Source of the DNA: Nitrospira sp.
GTDB taxonomy: Bacteria > UBA9089 > CG2-30-40-21 > SBAY01
DNA: 9,220 bases
Assembly: GCA_005239945.1 (NCBI GenBank)
Contig: SBAY01000123.1
Location: forward strand, 1-9,220
Direction: 5' to 3'
Shown: positions 1-6,265 of the stretch, piece after piece
Numbering within the stretch: position 1 is the first letter of the stretch
Layout: each line of letters begins with the position of its first letter
The notes under the pieces: generated by a model
Told to the model about the DNA's origin: nothing
What the model saw: the letters and a program-made list of their open reading frames with translations, nothing else
The model's database searches: none
Position numbers and translations under genes: made by a program

Positions 1-55
1 ATTTCTTATAAATGGGTAAATAAAATTTTATACTCTTGTGGTTAAAAAGTTTAGG

Positions 56-134
56 AAAAGGGGAGTTTGAGGGGAAAAACCTGTGTGGTTTTAAACCACT
101 TTCAAAGGGTTTTTCCCCTCAAAAACTCCTTTGA
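56..134. repeat. Nested inverted repeat downstream of the FG-GAP gene
   Basis: Perfect 15-bp arms lie at 67-81 and 108-122 (TTGAGGGGAAAAACC and its complement). Inside them is a second perfect 7-bp hairpin, 85-91 against 93-99. Outside, complementarity continues imperfectly over about 56-66 and 123-134. It sits about 40 bp beyond the stop codon of the leftward FG-GAP gene. The transcript of that gene could therefore fold it into a strong hairpin and end or be protected there, but no clean U-run follows the arm. The nested form also fits a small palindromic interspersed repeat. The rest of 1-173 shows nothing else I can call. Confidence 0.6.
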
Positions 135-173
135 GCATTACAAAACCTGGGAAGTTTCTGCCAGGGTTATACC

Positions 174-2417
174 CTACTCAATTTCCATCCCATCCCCAAG
201 CGAAAAGTTGGTAAAGGTATATGTCCAATTGCCACCTCCATCACCAGCAAATCCTTTGGTAATCCCATCAAATCTACCAAAGACAATATCAGGTCTGCCG
301 GCTAATTGAAAGTTAGTGCCAAGAGGTAAGTCTTTTGAATAGGCATTGAATTTAACCGTGTTTTCGTGTAATAAAAACATAATTCCGGTGTAGTCGCCGG
401 CAACAATATCTAGATTTCCGTCGGAGTTAAAGTCAACCAGGGCCACACTACAAAGATGTTCGGTTGTGGGAAGTCCGGTAGATGATGCTTGCCAATTTCC
501 TTTTCCATCCCCTGACCAGGCATAGACGCCTTTATTATCGTTTGTGCCGGCAACTATATCCGGGTAACCATCGGCATTAAAATCACCACAAATTACCCCA
601 TAAAAAAATCCGGTTATAGATAATCCATTAGAGGCAAAACTCCATCTACCTTCCCCATCACCTAACCAGGCATCTATTCCCTTAAGTCCGGTAGCCACTA
701 TATCTAATTTTCCATCTAAATTAAAATCAACCAGGGCTACCCCATAATAAAATTTATTCTCCTCAAGACCATACGCTGCCAACTGCCAGCCATTTTTAAT
801 TTGTCTCCATGCCTTCACCCCTTTAGGGGTAGCGGCAATCATATCGACTAAACCATCTAAATTAAAATCAGCTATGGCTACCCCATAATGCTCCTGTGAG
901 GTAGAAAACACAGTCTTCTGTGCCCAGATATGTGGATGAATAGGTTTTATTGTTACTGTTGGACCCGGTTGGGGATAGATTGGAGTGCCGATAGCTCGAT
1001 TTCCTTTTGTATCCTCTGCCTCAAATTGATAGGTATAGTCATTCCCTTCATCCTTTAAGCAGAAGGCAAAGTAGTAAAACTTCCCATCCGCAAAGGTAGT
1101 ATCTTCTTTTTGAATCTCAAGCATCGTCCAGGTTCCTATCAAGGCGTTTCCTTTATAAATTTTAACCTGGGGATAGCCTTTTTCAGGTGGGAGATTTTCT
1201 GCATTGACATAATTTATTTTATAGGTGAAACTCGTGCCTGATGTACCGTGTTCAGGTTGGAGCCCATCGGTGGTATAGCCAACCTGTCCCATCCAGCCAA
1301 GTAAGGTTACCGGGGCCTGTTTCCCAAGGCAAATTTGAATGCCGGTAGAATGTGCTCCAAGGACATCAGGTCGGCCATCTAAGTTAATATCCCCAACGGC
1401 AAGCCCATAATAAAAATTTTCAGTTGGAAGTCCCCAGGAAGCAAGTTCCCATTTACCATGACTATTGCCCAACCAAACTTTAATGCCTGCATCGCTTCCT
1501 GCGGCTATGTCCGGCTTACCATCTAAGTTGAAATCATAAGCCGTAAGACTAAAAAAAGACCCTGTCTGGGGAAGCCCTTTATTTACCGTTTTCCAATTTC
1601 CCTTTCCATCCCCAAACCAAAGACAAAGCCCGTCTTTACTACTGCCTGCGGCTATATCCGGATAACCATCCAAATTAAAATCCGCAGTGGCCAATCCATA
1701 ATAATTTCCAAAAGTAGCCAGCCCATTTGAGGTATTAATCCACTTGCCGCTACCATCACCAGCCCAGGCTTTCACACCACTGCCATTGTTATTTGTAGCC
1801 ACTATATCCGGTTTACCGTCTAAATTAAAATCAGTAATGGCAACCTGATAATAGTATTTATAATCAGGCAAACCCCGATTTTGCGGAAACCAGTTTTTAC
1901 CACTTCCATCTCCAAACCAAACCTTTATTCCTGATTGGAATGCGGCAACTATATCCTGATTACCATCTGAATTTAAATCAGCGACACTAAGTCCAAAGTA
2001 TGAACCAAGATTGGGAAGATTGGTTGGAAGATGTTTCCATTTCAACTCATTATCCTTTTGCCAAATACTAATTCCACGATTAGCCGGGGAGGCAATAATA
2101 TCCTGATTCCCATCCGAATTTATATCACCCGTGACTAATCCTTGATAAACCCCATCTTGAGGAAGTCCACTTTGGGAGATAGCCGACCATTTACCTTGAG
2201 CATTCTGCTGCCATATTTCAATCCCGCCGAGATGTCTGGTCGTAACAATCTCAGGATTACTATCTGAATCAAGGTTCGCTAAAATAATATTATGGTAAGA
2301 TTGAGGGTGGCCGAATATAAGATTGGTTTGTGAGGACCAACTAATTGACGATTCTTTAGCCCAGGTTACATCAGTGCTACTAAGTAAAATAAGACATATA
2401 AGTAAGGAAATAGGCAT
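174..2417 (-). CDS. Secreted FG-GAP/VCBS-repeat beta-propeller protein
   Basis: This is probably an exported or surface protein with two calcium-binding FG-GAP propellers; no enzymatic motif is visible. I chose the ATG at 2415-2417 because it begins a classic signal peptide (MPISLLICLILL, cleavage near TWA-KE). An ATG at 2541-2543 would add 42 residues encoded by low-complexity repeat DNA, making 789 aa. In the 789-residue numbering, DxNxDG-type Ca loops recur every 48-50 residues: a weak one near 92, then 140, 189, 238, 288, 337 and 385, which is about seven blades. Residues about 407-530 form an Ig-like spacer of the kind with a TFTYKxxY strand and a YxFEAxD strand. A second set of loops lies at 559, 606, 654 and 704. 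The last blade (about 740-770) keeps RPDIV but lacks its Ca loop and is about nine residues short. The gene lies downstream of the TPR lipoprotein and is probably co-transcribed with it. No good Shine-Dalgarno precedes 2417. Ligand and function are unknown. Confidence 0.85.
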   Translation of the reverse strand: MPISLLICLILLSSTDVTWAKESSISWSSQTNLIFGHPQSYHNIILANLDSDSNPEIVTTRHLGGIEIWQQNAQGKWSAISQSGLPQDGVYQGLVTGDINSDGNQDIIASPANRGISIWQKDNELKWKHLPTNLPNLGSYFGLSVADLNSDGNQDIVAAFQSGIKVWFGDGSGKNWFPQNRGLPDYKYYYQVAITDFNLDGKPDIVATNNNGSGVKAWAGDGSGKWINTSNGLATFGNYYGLATADFNLDGYPDIAAGSSKDGLCLWFGDGKGNWKTVNKGLPQTGSFFSLTAYDFNLDGKPDIAAGSDAGIKVWLGNSHGKWELASWGLPTENFYYGLAVGDINLDGRPDVLGAHSTGIQICLGKQAPVTLLGWMGQVGYTTDGLQPEHGTSGTSFTYKINYVNAENLPPEKGYPQVKIYKGNALIGTWTMLEIQKEDTTFADGKFYYFAFCLKDEGNDYTYQFEAEDTKGNRAIGTPIYPQPGPTVTIKPIHPHIWAQKTVFSTSQEHYGVAIADFNLDGLVDMIAATPKGVKAWRQIKNGWQLAAYGLEENKFYYGVALVDFNLDGKLDIVATGLKGIDAWLGDGEGRWSFASNGLSITGFFYGVICGDFNADGYPDIVAGTNDNKGVYAWSGDGKGNWQASSTGLPTTEHLCSVALVDFNSDGNLDIVAGDYTGIMFLLHENTVKFNAYSKDLPLGTNFQLAGRPDIVFGRFDGITKGFAGDGGGNWTYTFTNFSLGDGMEIE

Positions 2418-2440
2418 AGGTGCTAGACAATAGGGGGAAA

Positions 2441-2461
2441 GGCTGAAGGCTGAAGGCTGAA
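2441..2461. repeat. Perfect heptamer tandem repeat, (GGCTGAA) x3
   Basis: Three exact copies of GGCTGAA lie at 2441-2447, 2448-2454 and 2455-2461, followed by a decayed copy (GGAAGGTTGAA). The tract sits just upstream of the preferred start of the leftward FG-GAP gene, where its ribosome-binding site should be. Confidence 0.9.
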
Positions 2462-2505
2462 GGAAGGTTGAAGGAAGAGAAGAAGTCAGTCCTTCTTTCC
2501 TTCCT

Positions 2506-2579
2506 TGCCCCTTTGCTTCCTTACTTCCTTGCTTCTTTCCCATTCCCTATTTCCTTGTTCCCTTGTTTCCTTATTTCTT
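2506..2579. repeat. Degenerate octamer tract spanning a gene junction
   Basis: The tract is polypyrimidine on the plus strand. It has period 8, consensus T(A/G)(C/T)TTCCT: TGCCCCTT, TGCTTCCT, TACTTCCT and TGCTTCTT, a 10-bp irregular stretch, then TATTTCCT, TGTTCCCT, TGTTTCCT and TATTTCTT. It covers the stop codon (2521-2523) and roughly the last 18 codons of the TPR lipoprotein, and also the upstream candidate start of the FG-GAP gene. Confidence 0.85.
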
Positions 2580-2955
2580 GGGTATCTTCCTGAGATACGA
2601 TTTCCTTTTTCTTATCCAATTGTAATGCCTTGAGAAATGCCTCTACCGATTCCTTGTCTTTACCGAGTTGTTCATAAATATCCCCTAATGTATAATACAG
2701 GCTGGCATCTTCCGGATCCAATTCTATAGCCTTATTTAATTCTAAAACAGCCTGTTCATACTCTTTTTTTTCAATATAGTCCTGGACTTGTTTCAGGATT
2801 TGTTCTTTCTGGATATCTTTATCTTCCTGCTGTGAGGTTATATCTGGGAGAGTCGCGGTCTGTTTTCCTTCTTCCATTCCTTTTTTAGATGAGCATCCAT
2901 ACCCCGCCAATCCGACTATTAAAATAAGGATAATCAAGTTTTTTATTTCGTTCAT
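2521..2955 (-). CDS. Small lipoprotein with TPR repeats
   Basis: The protein has 144 residues and is probably lipid-anchored in the envelope, acting as a protein-interaction scaffold. The N-terminus is a short charged segment and a hydrophobic run (about 5-17) ending in GYGC. Cys21 would be the lipidated residue; Tyr at -2 and Gly at -3 make this a non-ideal lipobox. A Lys/Glu/Gln-rich linker follows to about 50. Residues about 52-117 then form about two tetratricopeptide repeats, with the typical A-x-ELDPED turn near 76-83 and the LYYTLGDIYEQLGK helix pair at 86-99. The tail from about 127 (EIRKQGNKEIGNGKEARK) is encoded by the octamer repeat and is probably not conserved. A GAGG stands 11 nt before the ATG. 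It overlaps the longest version of the FG-GAP gene by 23 bp, so the two probably form an operon and may act together at the envelope. Confidence 0.8.
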   Translation of the reverse strand: MNEIKNLIILILIVGLAGYGCSSKKGMEEGKQTATLPDITSQQEDKDIQKEQILKQVQDYIEKKEYEQAVLELNKAIELDPEDASLYYTLGDIYEQLGKDKESVEAFLKALQLDKKKEIVSQEDTQEIRKQGNKEIGNGKEARK

Positions 2956-3042
2956 TTTAAAAAAAACCTCAATGACTACAAATTATTAGGTTCAAAGTTC
3001 ACGGTTAATCTTTACCATAGCTATTGGGCCCTGAGTAACTAT

Positions 3043-3050
3043 AATTATAT
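3043..3050. repeat. Left 8-bp target-site duplication (AATTATAT)
   Basis: Identical to 3257-3264 and directly abutting the 206-bp element. The bases just outside differ (3042 T against 3256 C; 3051 G against 3265 A), so the duplication is exactly 8 bp. Confidence 0.8.
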
Positions 3051-3256
3051 GTAACCGTTCAGGTGTCAGTTGCCGGATAATTTCTGCCACAAATTCTGCC
3101 ACGAAGGCATTAAGGTTCACTAATTATCCGTTTTATTCCATCCTTTTCTTTCTTCTTCAACTTCAGAGGGGTTTAAAATCTTCTTTGGGCATCTTTGTGC
3201 CTTCGTGCCTTTGGGGCAAATTTCTTAAGTTTTTTCATGCCTACCTGAACAGTAAC
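3051..3256. mobile_element. 206-bp MITE-like element, IS66-type ends
   Basis: The left end is GTAACCGTTCAGGT (3051-3064). The right end, read inward, is GTTACTGTTCAGGT (3256-3243), matching at 12 of 14 positions. The element is bracketed by a perfect 8-bp direct repeat, AATTATAT, at 3043-3050 and 3257-3264. No coding sequence is present. The interior carries an imperfect inverted pair (GCCACGAAGGCA at 3098-3109 against 3198-3209, 11/12) and octamer repeats (CACGAAGG/CATTAAGG; TTTGTGCC/TTCGTGCC/TTTGGGGC). IS66-family elements typically begin GTAA and duplicate 8 bp, so this is probably moved in trans by an IS66 transposase. That assignment is inference. Confidence 0.8.
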
Positions 3257-3297
3257 AATTATATAATAAATATTTTTCTTTGTCAACTTTTTTCTTA

Positions 3298-3326
3298 TTG
3301 ACAAATATATCCAGATGATATATACT
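3298..3326 (+). promoter_or_regulatory. Sigma-70 promoter of the glycosyltransferase
   Basis: TTGACA at 3298-3303 (perfect -35), a 17-bp spacer, and TATACT at 3321-3326 (5/6 -10). Transcription should start near 3333, giving a leader of about 60-80 nt. It is the best promoter match I found in the window. It lies 42 bp right of the 206-bp element, so it is not part of that element. Confidence 0.75.
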
Positions 3327-3393
3327 ACTCTAAACCAGTAAATTAAATCGGATAGAAAGTAAGAATTATGTTGAAAGATACTATTGAATACTT

Positions 3394-4599
3394 TTGTTTA
3401 AAGGAGATAGTGAAATAAATAGAAAGAAATTAAATATCTTGCATGTAGTTAATAGCCCTTGGTGGCATGCCATTAGCGAATATGCCTTAGGACTATCAAA
3501 AGGCTTGAAGGCAAAAGGATATAAGGTAATAATAGTTACTTTGCCAGACAGCCTTTTGATTAAACGAGCAGAGGCTGAAGGTCTAACAGTAATTACTAAT
3601 TTGCGGCTAAACCACTATAACCCATTTTATTTTTTTGCTGACCTGAGAAGGATGATTCGGCTATTGGAAGAAAAGGAGATTGATATTCTAAATATGCATG
3701 AGTCCTTCGGTTTTGCTATCTCTTGCTTAGCCGCTAAATTGGCTAAACGACCCATTGTCTTAATTCGCACCCGTGGCACCTTTATGACCCCAAAAGGACA
3801 CCCATTAAACAGATACCTGCACAATACCTTAACCGATAAGGTGATTGTTACCTCTAAATTCATGCGTGAGAAATGTCTGAAACATCTCAAAGGTAAGGAA
3901 TCCCATTATCTGCTTATCTATGGTGGAATTGATACGGAAAATATCAAATCAGATGTGCCAAATTTAGCCCTTAAAGAAAGTTTGGGTATAGAAAGTGATG
4001 CAGTAGTAATCGGGATTATTGCCCGATTTGATCCAGTAAAGGGTTATTCTTACTTTTTTGAGGCGATGGGCAAGGTAAAAGCAGAGGTTAGTAGTTGGAA
4101 ATTAGCCAGCAAAATAAAATTTTTGGTCATTGGGTATGAGGCGGAATTTTCTACCGAGGAACTTTTAACCATGGCTGAAAACTGTGGCGTTAGAGAAGAA
4201 ACAATTATTATAAATAAGTGGGTGAATCTTTCTGAAATGCTATCAATCATTAACATTGGAGTAATTGCTTCCATTGGCTCTGAGGCAAATAGCCGGGCTA
4301 CACTTGAGTTTATGGCTTCTGGCAAACCTGTTGTCAGCACAAGCGTCGGCGTCATACCAGAAATAATAGAAGATGGGAAAACAGGCTATTTAGTTAAACC
4401 AAAAGATACCCAGGCAATGGCAGAGGCGTTAATTAAATTACTAAAGAATAGGGTAAAATGTAACTCTATCGGCTCTGCAGCTCAAAAACTTGTTCAGGAA
4501 AAATTCCAGGAAAAGATTTTAGTCGAGCAAACAGAGAAGGTTTATTGGCAGGAGTGGGAGAAAAAAACTACCATCAAAAAATTAAATCCTGACGATTAG
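3394..4599 (+). CDS. GT4-family glycosyltransferase (GT-B fold)
   Basis: It probably transfers a sugar from an NDP-sugar to an envelope polysaccharide or lipid carrier at the inner face of the membrane; donor and acceptor cannot be read. From the TTG at 3394 it is 401 aa. The N-domain starts LNILHVVNSPWWHA (13-26). The C-domain contains IARFDPVKGY (209-218), whose Arg211 and Lys216 fit the phosphate-binding pair. It also has the EX7E motif Glu297-Glu305, then MASGKPVVST and VPEIIEDGKTGYLV-type sequence (about 307-334). The start is doubtful. A strong AAAGGAG (3400-3406) lies downstream of that TTG and points to an ATA at 3415, which would give MNRKKLNIL, the usual family beginning. No in-frame ATG or GTG exists nearby. 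The gene stands alone between two repeat elements behind its own promoter. Confidence 0.88.
   Translation: MFKGDSEINRKKLNILHVVNSPWWHAISEYALGLSKGLKAKGYKVIIVTLPDSLLIKRAEAEGLTVITNLRLNHYNPFYFFADLRRMIRLLEEKEIDILNMHESFGFAISCLAAKLAKRPIVLIRTRGTFMTPKGHPLNRYLHNTLTDKVIVTSKFMREKCLKHLKGKESHYLLIYGGIDTENIKSDVPNLALKESLGIESDAVVIGIIARFDPVKGYSYFFEAMGKVKAEVSSWKLASKIKFLVIGYEAEFSTEELLTMAENCGVREETIIINKWVNLSEMLSIINIGVIASIGSEANSRATLEFMASGKPVVSTSVGVIPEIIEDGKTGYLVKPKDTQAMAEALIKLLKNRVKCNSIGSAAQKLVQEKFQEKILVEQTEKVYWQEWEKKTTIKKLNPDD
3400..3417 (+). promoter_or_regulatory. Shine-Dalgarno pointing to a possible ATA start
   Basis: AAAGGAG at 3400-3406 is followed eight bases later by ATA (3415-3417) in the glycosyltransferase frame. 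A 16-codon frame from the ATG at 3368 (LKDTIEYFCLKEIVK after Met) stops at TAA 3416-3418, overlapping this ATA. That is the geometry of translational coupling. Its own ribosome-binding site is weak. Confidence 0.45.
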
Positions 4600-4629
4600 A
4601 ACTTTTTTAAGAACGGGAAAAGAATTTAC

Positions 4630-4658
4630 TTGATTTTTTACGAAAGATATGATAGAAT
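4630..4658 (+). promoter_or_regulatory. Probable sigma-70 promoter for the lipoprotein-mazG genes
   Basis: TTGATT at 4630-4635 (4/6), a 17-bp spacer, and TAGAAT at 4653-4658 (5/6). The predicted transcript start, near 4665, is just left of the 196-bp element. The element would therefore be transcribed as the 5' leader of the gene at 4897. Confidence 0.55.
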
Positions 4659-4672
4659 ATTATTAAATATTT

Positions 4673-4868
4673 GTAACCGTTCAGGTAGATAGACTGTAGG
4701 CATTCAGGCTGTAGGGCGGAGATAGGTGAGATGATATGAAACCCAGGGAATTTGATAACCACGGTTTTGATGGCGACTCAAAAATATGGAAAACGAGAAG
4801 ATTTTGGGTCATCAATACTCAAGAGCTAACAGTCTACAGCCTATAGCCTAAACAACCTAAACGGTTGC
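4673..4868. mobile_element. 196-bp MITE-like element, same end family, decayed
   Basis: The left end, GTAACCGTTCAGGT (4673-4686), is identical to the left end of the 206-bp element. The right end, read inward, is GCAACCGTTTAGGT (4868-4855), 12/14. The flanking 8-mers AAATATTT (4665-4672) and AAGTAGTT (4869-4876) agree at 6/8, as expected for an older target duplication. Heptamers AGACTGT/AGGCATT/AGGCTGT lie inside the left end. ACAGTCT/ACAGCCT/ATAGCCT (4829-4849) lie inside the right end. The two interiors (this one and 3051-3256) are otherwise unlike, so only the ends are shared. No gene is inside. Confidence 0.65.
4829..4849. repeat. Three heptamers within the 196-bp element
   Basis: ACAGTCT, ACAGCCT and ATAGCCT follow one another in register. 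The complementary words AGACTGT (4691-4697) and AGGCTGT (4706-4712) lie near the other end, so the two ends of the transcript could pair. Confidence 0.7.
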
Positions 4869-4896
4869 AAGTAGTTTACTAAAAGGAGGAATTGAA

Positions 4897-5475
4897 ATGA
4901 AATGTATCTGCTTTATTATTTTACTCTGTTTGGGTTTAGGGGCAAGTGGCTGTGCAGAAAAATCGCCAACTTTAGCCAGTGTAAGGGGAGAGGCTATCAC
5001 CATCAAAGAATTCGAAGAACAACTAAATAATCTTCCATCTGCATATCGTTCAATGTTCAATACGCCGGAACAGAAAGAAGAACTTTTAGACCGGATGATT
5101 ACCGAGAAATTAATAATTCAAGAGGCAATAAAAACAGGGATACATCGCAAAAAGGAAATTCAGGAGAGGTTGAAGTGGATTAGGAATCAAATGCTTATGG
5201 AAGAGTTAATCAGGATTAAAATCTACGATAAGATGGTCAGTGATAAAGAGGCAGAGAATTTCTATGAGGCCCATAAAACCAAATTACCCCAGGCATTCCA
5301 GGGGAAATCATTCAATGAAATTAAACACCAACTTAAACAAATTATGCGCAGGGATGATACTCGTGTTCGAAGAATGTTTAATCAGTGGGTAGAAGAATTG
5401 AAAAAAGAGGCTAAAATTACTAAGAATTTGGCTTTGCTTGGCGGGGAAACCGAAAAAGAAAAAAGTGTAAAATAA
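4897..5475 (+). CDS. Lipoprotein with SurA/PpiC-type N-domain, no isomerase domain
   Basis: The protein has 192 residues and is predicted to be a lipid-anchored chaperone-like protein of the envelope. The N-terminus is a hydrophobic run ending LGASGC, with Cys19 as the lipidation site. Residues about 25-125 match the helical N-domain of SurA/PrsA/PpiC proteins: VRGEAITIKEFEEQL, then a KEELLDRMITEKLIIQEA helix, then VSDKEAENFYEAHKTKL (114-130). In foldases a parvulin domain of about 90 residues normally comes next. Here the chain goes straight to the C-terminal helix (SFNEIKHQLKQIMRRD, then WVEELKKEAKI). Proline isomerase activity is therefore unlikely, leaving substrate binding. AAAGGAGG (4882-4889) lies seven bases before the ATG. 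The gene lies 18 bp before mazG. The family call is from pattern, not alignment. Confidence 0.78.
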   Translation: MKCICFIILLCLGLGASGCAEKSPTLASVRGEAITIKEFEEQLNNLPSAYRSMFNTPEQKEELLDRMITEKLIIQEAIKTGIHRKKEIQERLKWIRNQMLMEELIRIKIYDKMVSDKEAENFYEAHKTKLPQAFQGKSFNEIKHQLKQIMRRDDTRVRRMFNQWVEELKKEAKITKNLALLGGETEKEKSVK

Positions 5476-5493
5476 GGAGAGGCTTGCCTTGTT

Positions 5494-5916
5494 ATGGATG
5501 ACCGGTTTATAAGATTAGTAAATATAATTGCTAAATTACGGGCGGAAGATGGTTGTCCATGGGATAAGGAACAAACACTTCAATCACTTAAACCTTTTTT
5601 AATCGAAGAGGCATTTGAGGTTATAGAGGCTATCGATAAGGAAGATATGGAGGGATTAAAGGAGGAATTGGGCGATGTGTTGATGCAGGTGGTTATGCAA
5701 TCACAATTGGCAAAGGAACAGGGGTTATTTGACATCCAGGATGTTTTAGCCTGTGCCTGTGAGAAACTTACTCGGAGACATCCCCATGTCTTCGGTGATT
5801 TAAAATTTGAGAATTCAGAAGAGGTTATTGCCCACTGGAAGAGGATAAAGAAGCAAGAAAAAGAAATAAAGAGGGTTAAAAGAGAAACTATTGGTAGTAG
5901 TGCTCTGTCACATTAA
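5494..5916 (+). CDS. mazG: MazG nucleotide pyrophosphohydrolase, single domain, C-terminally truncated
   Basis: MazG hydrolyses NTPs/dNTPs to NMP plus pyrophosphate, cleaning aberrant nucleotides or limiting alarmone signalling. The protein is 140 aa. CPWD is at 21-24. The metal-binding EExxE...ExxD signature is Glu38, Glu39 and Glu42 with Glu58 and Asp61. RRHPHVFGD (94-102) closes the domain. Classic two-domain MazG is about 260 aa. Here the second domain is missing and the chain ends after a Lys/Arg-rich helix with GSSALSH. The last six codons lie inside a palindromic repeat element (from about 5896), so the gene was probably cut by that insertion. One-domain MazG proteins are known to work, and all catalytic residues remain. 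The ATG is preceded by AAGGAGAGG (5474-5482) at a long 11-base spacing; no in-frame start is closer. Confidence 0.88.
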   Translation: MDDRFIRLVNIIAKLRAEDGCPWDKEQTLQSLKPFLIEEAFEVIEAIDKEDMEGLKEELGDVLMQVVMQSQLAKEQGLFDIQDVLACACEKLTRRHPHVFGDLKFENSEEVIAHWKRIKKQEKEIKRVKRETIGSSALSH

Positions 5917-6032
5917 TTTCTGACAACCCTCTAACCCCCTTTTTTAAGGGGGAATATAATTATCACGTTATTATTCCCCCTTAAAAAAGGGGGTTAGGGG
6001 GTTGTCAGAAACTTATATTACAAAGCAGTAGT
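5896..6032. mobile_element. Long palindromic MITE-like element in the mazG 3' end
   Basis: The core arms are 40 bp, 5917-5956 and 5972-6011, with one mismatch and a 15-base centre. Each arm itself contains CCCCCTTTTTTAAGGGGG, a smaller palindrome. Outside the core the complementarity continues at 20 of 26 positions (5899-5916 with its counterpart, plus the core edge), to about 5896 and 6032. The left side encodes the end of MazG; the right side stops two or three bases before tRNA-Cys. No target duplication is evident. It could stop or slow transcription before the tRNAs, but no U-run follows it. Confidence 0.75.
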
Positions 6033-6034
6033 TA

Positions 6035-6109
<75 letters not shown>

Positions 6110-6115
6110 GAGTAG

Positions 6116-6136
6116 AATTATTAATTGATAATTATA
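6116..6136. repeat. Three AATT-heptamers before tRNA-Val
   Basis: AATTATT, AATTGAT and AATTATA in exact 7-bp register. The first 20 bases are identical to 8034-8053 in the infC leader. Confidence 0.8.
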
Positions 6137-6139
6137 ACC

Positions 6140-6216
6140 GGGCGGTTAGCTCAGTTGGTTAGAGTGCTTGCGTGACATGCAAGAGGTCACTGGTTCGAAT
6201 CCAGTACCGCCCACCA
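6140..6216 (+). tRNA. tRNA-Val (GAC)
   Basis: The acceptor stem is GGGCGGT/ACCGCCC. The D arm is GCTC/GAGT. The anticodon stem CTTGC/GCAAG encloses the loop GTGACAT with U33 and anticodon GAC. The T stem is CTGG/CCAG around TTCGAAT. A73 and an encoded CCA (6214-6216) end it. It lies 30 bp after tRNA-Cys and 49 bp before thrS, so all three are probably one transcript. Confidence 0.95.
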
Positions 6217-6265
6217 TTTTTTCTGTTTTGTAGAGCACAAAGGAGTGAAATAAAGAAAGGTATTT

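Noticed and set aside
67..309. 80-codon plus-strand frame at the left edge
   Set aside because: It overlaps the inverted repeat and the antisense of the FG-GAP gene. It has no ribosome-binding site and no recognisable domain.
174..2417. CRISPR-like or satellite array from the regular ~147-bp DNA period
   Set aside because: The period is the coding of FG-GAP blades in one open frame, not an array of short direct repeats with spacers.
3038..3072. Leftward promoter for the TPR/FG-GAP genes using TATAAT in the target duplication
   Set aside because: No acceptable -35 lies 16-18 bp away; CTGACA is only 14 bp from it.
4050..4355. 101-codon minus-strand frame within the glycosyltransferase gene
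   Set aside because: It is antisense to a well-supported gene and has no independent evidence.
5917..6011. Intrinsic terminator after mazG
   Set aside because: The hairpin is far longer than normal terminators, symmetrical, and lacks a following U-run; it is better described as a palindromic repeat element.
6217..6265. T-box or other leader ahead of thrS
   Set aside because: Only 49 bp separate tRNA-Val and thrS; there is no room for a T-box and no terminator hairpin.
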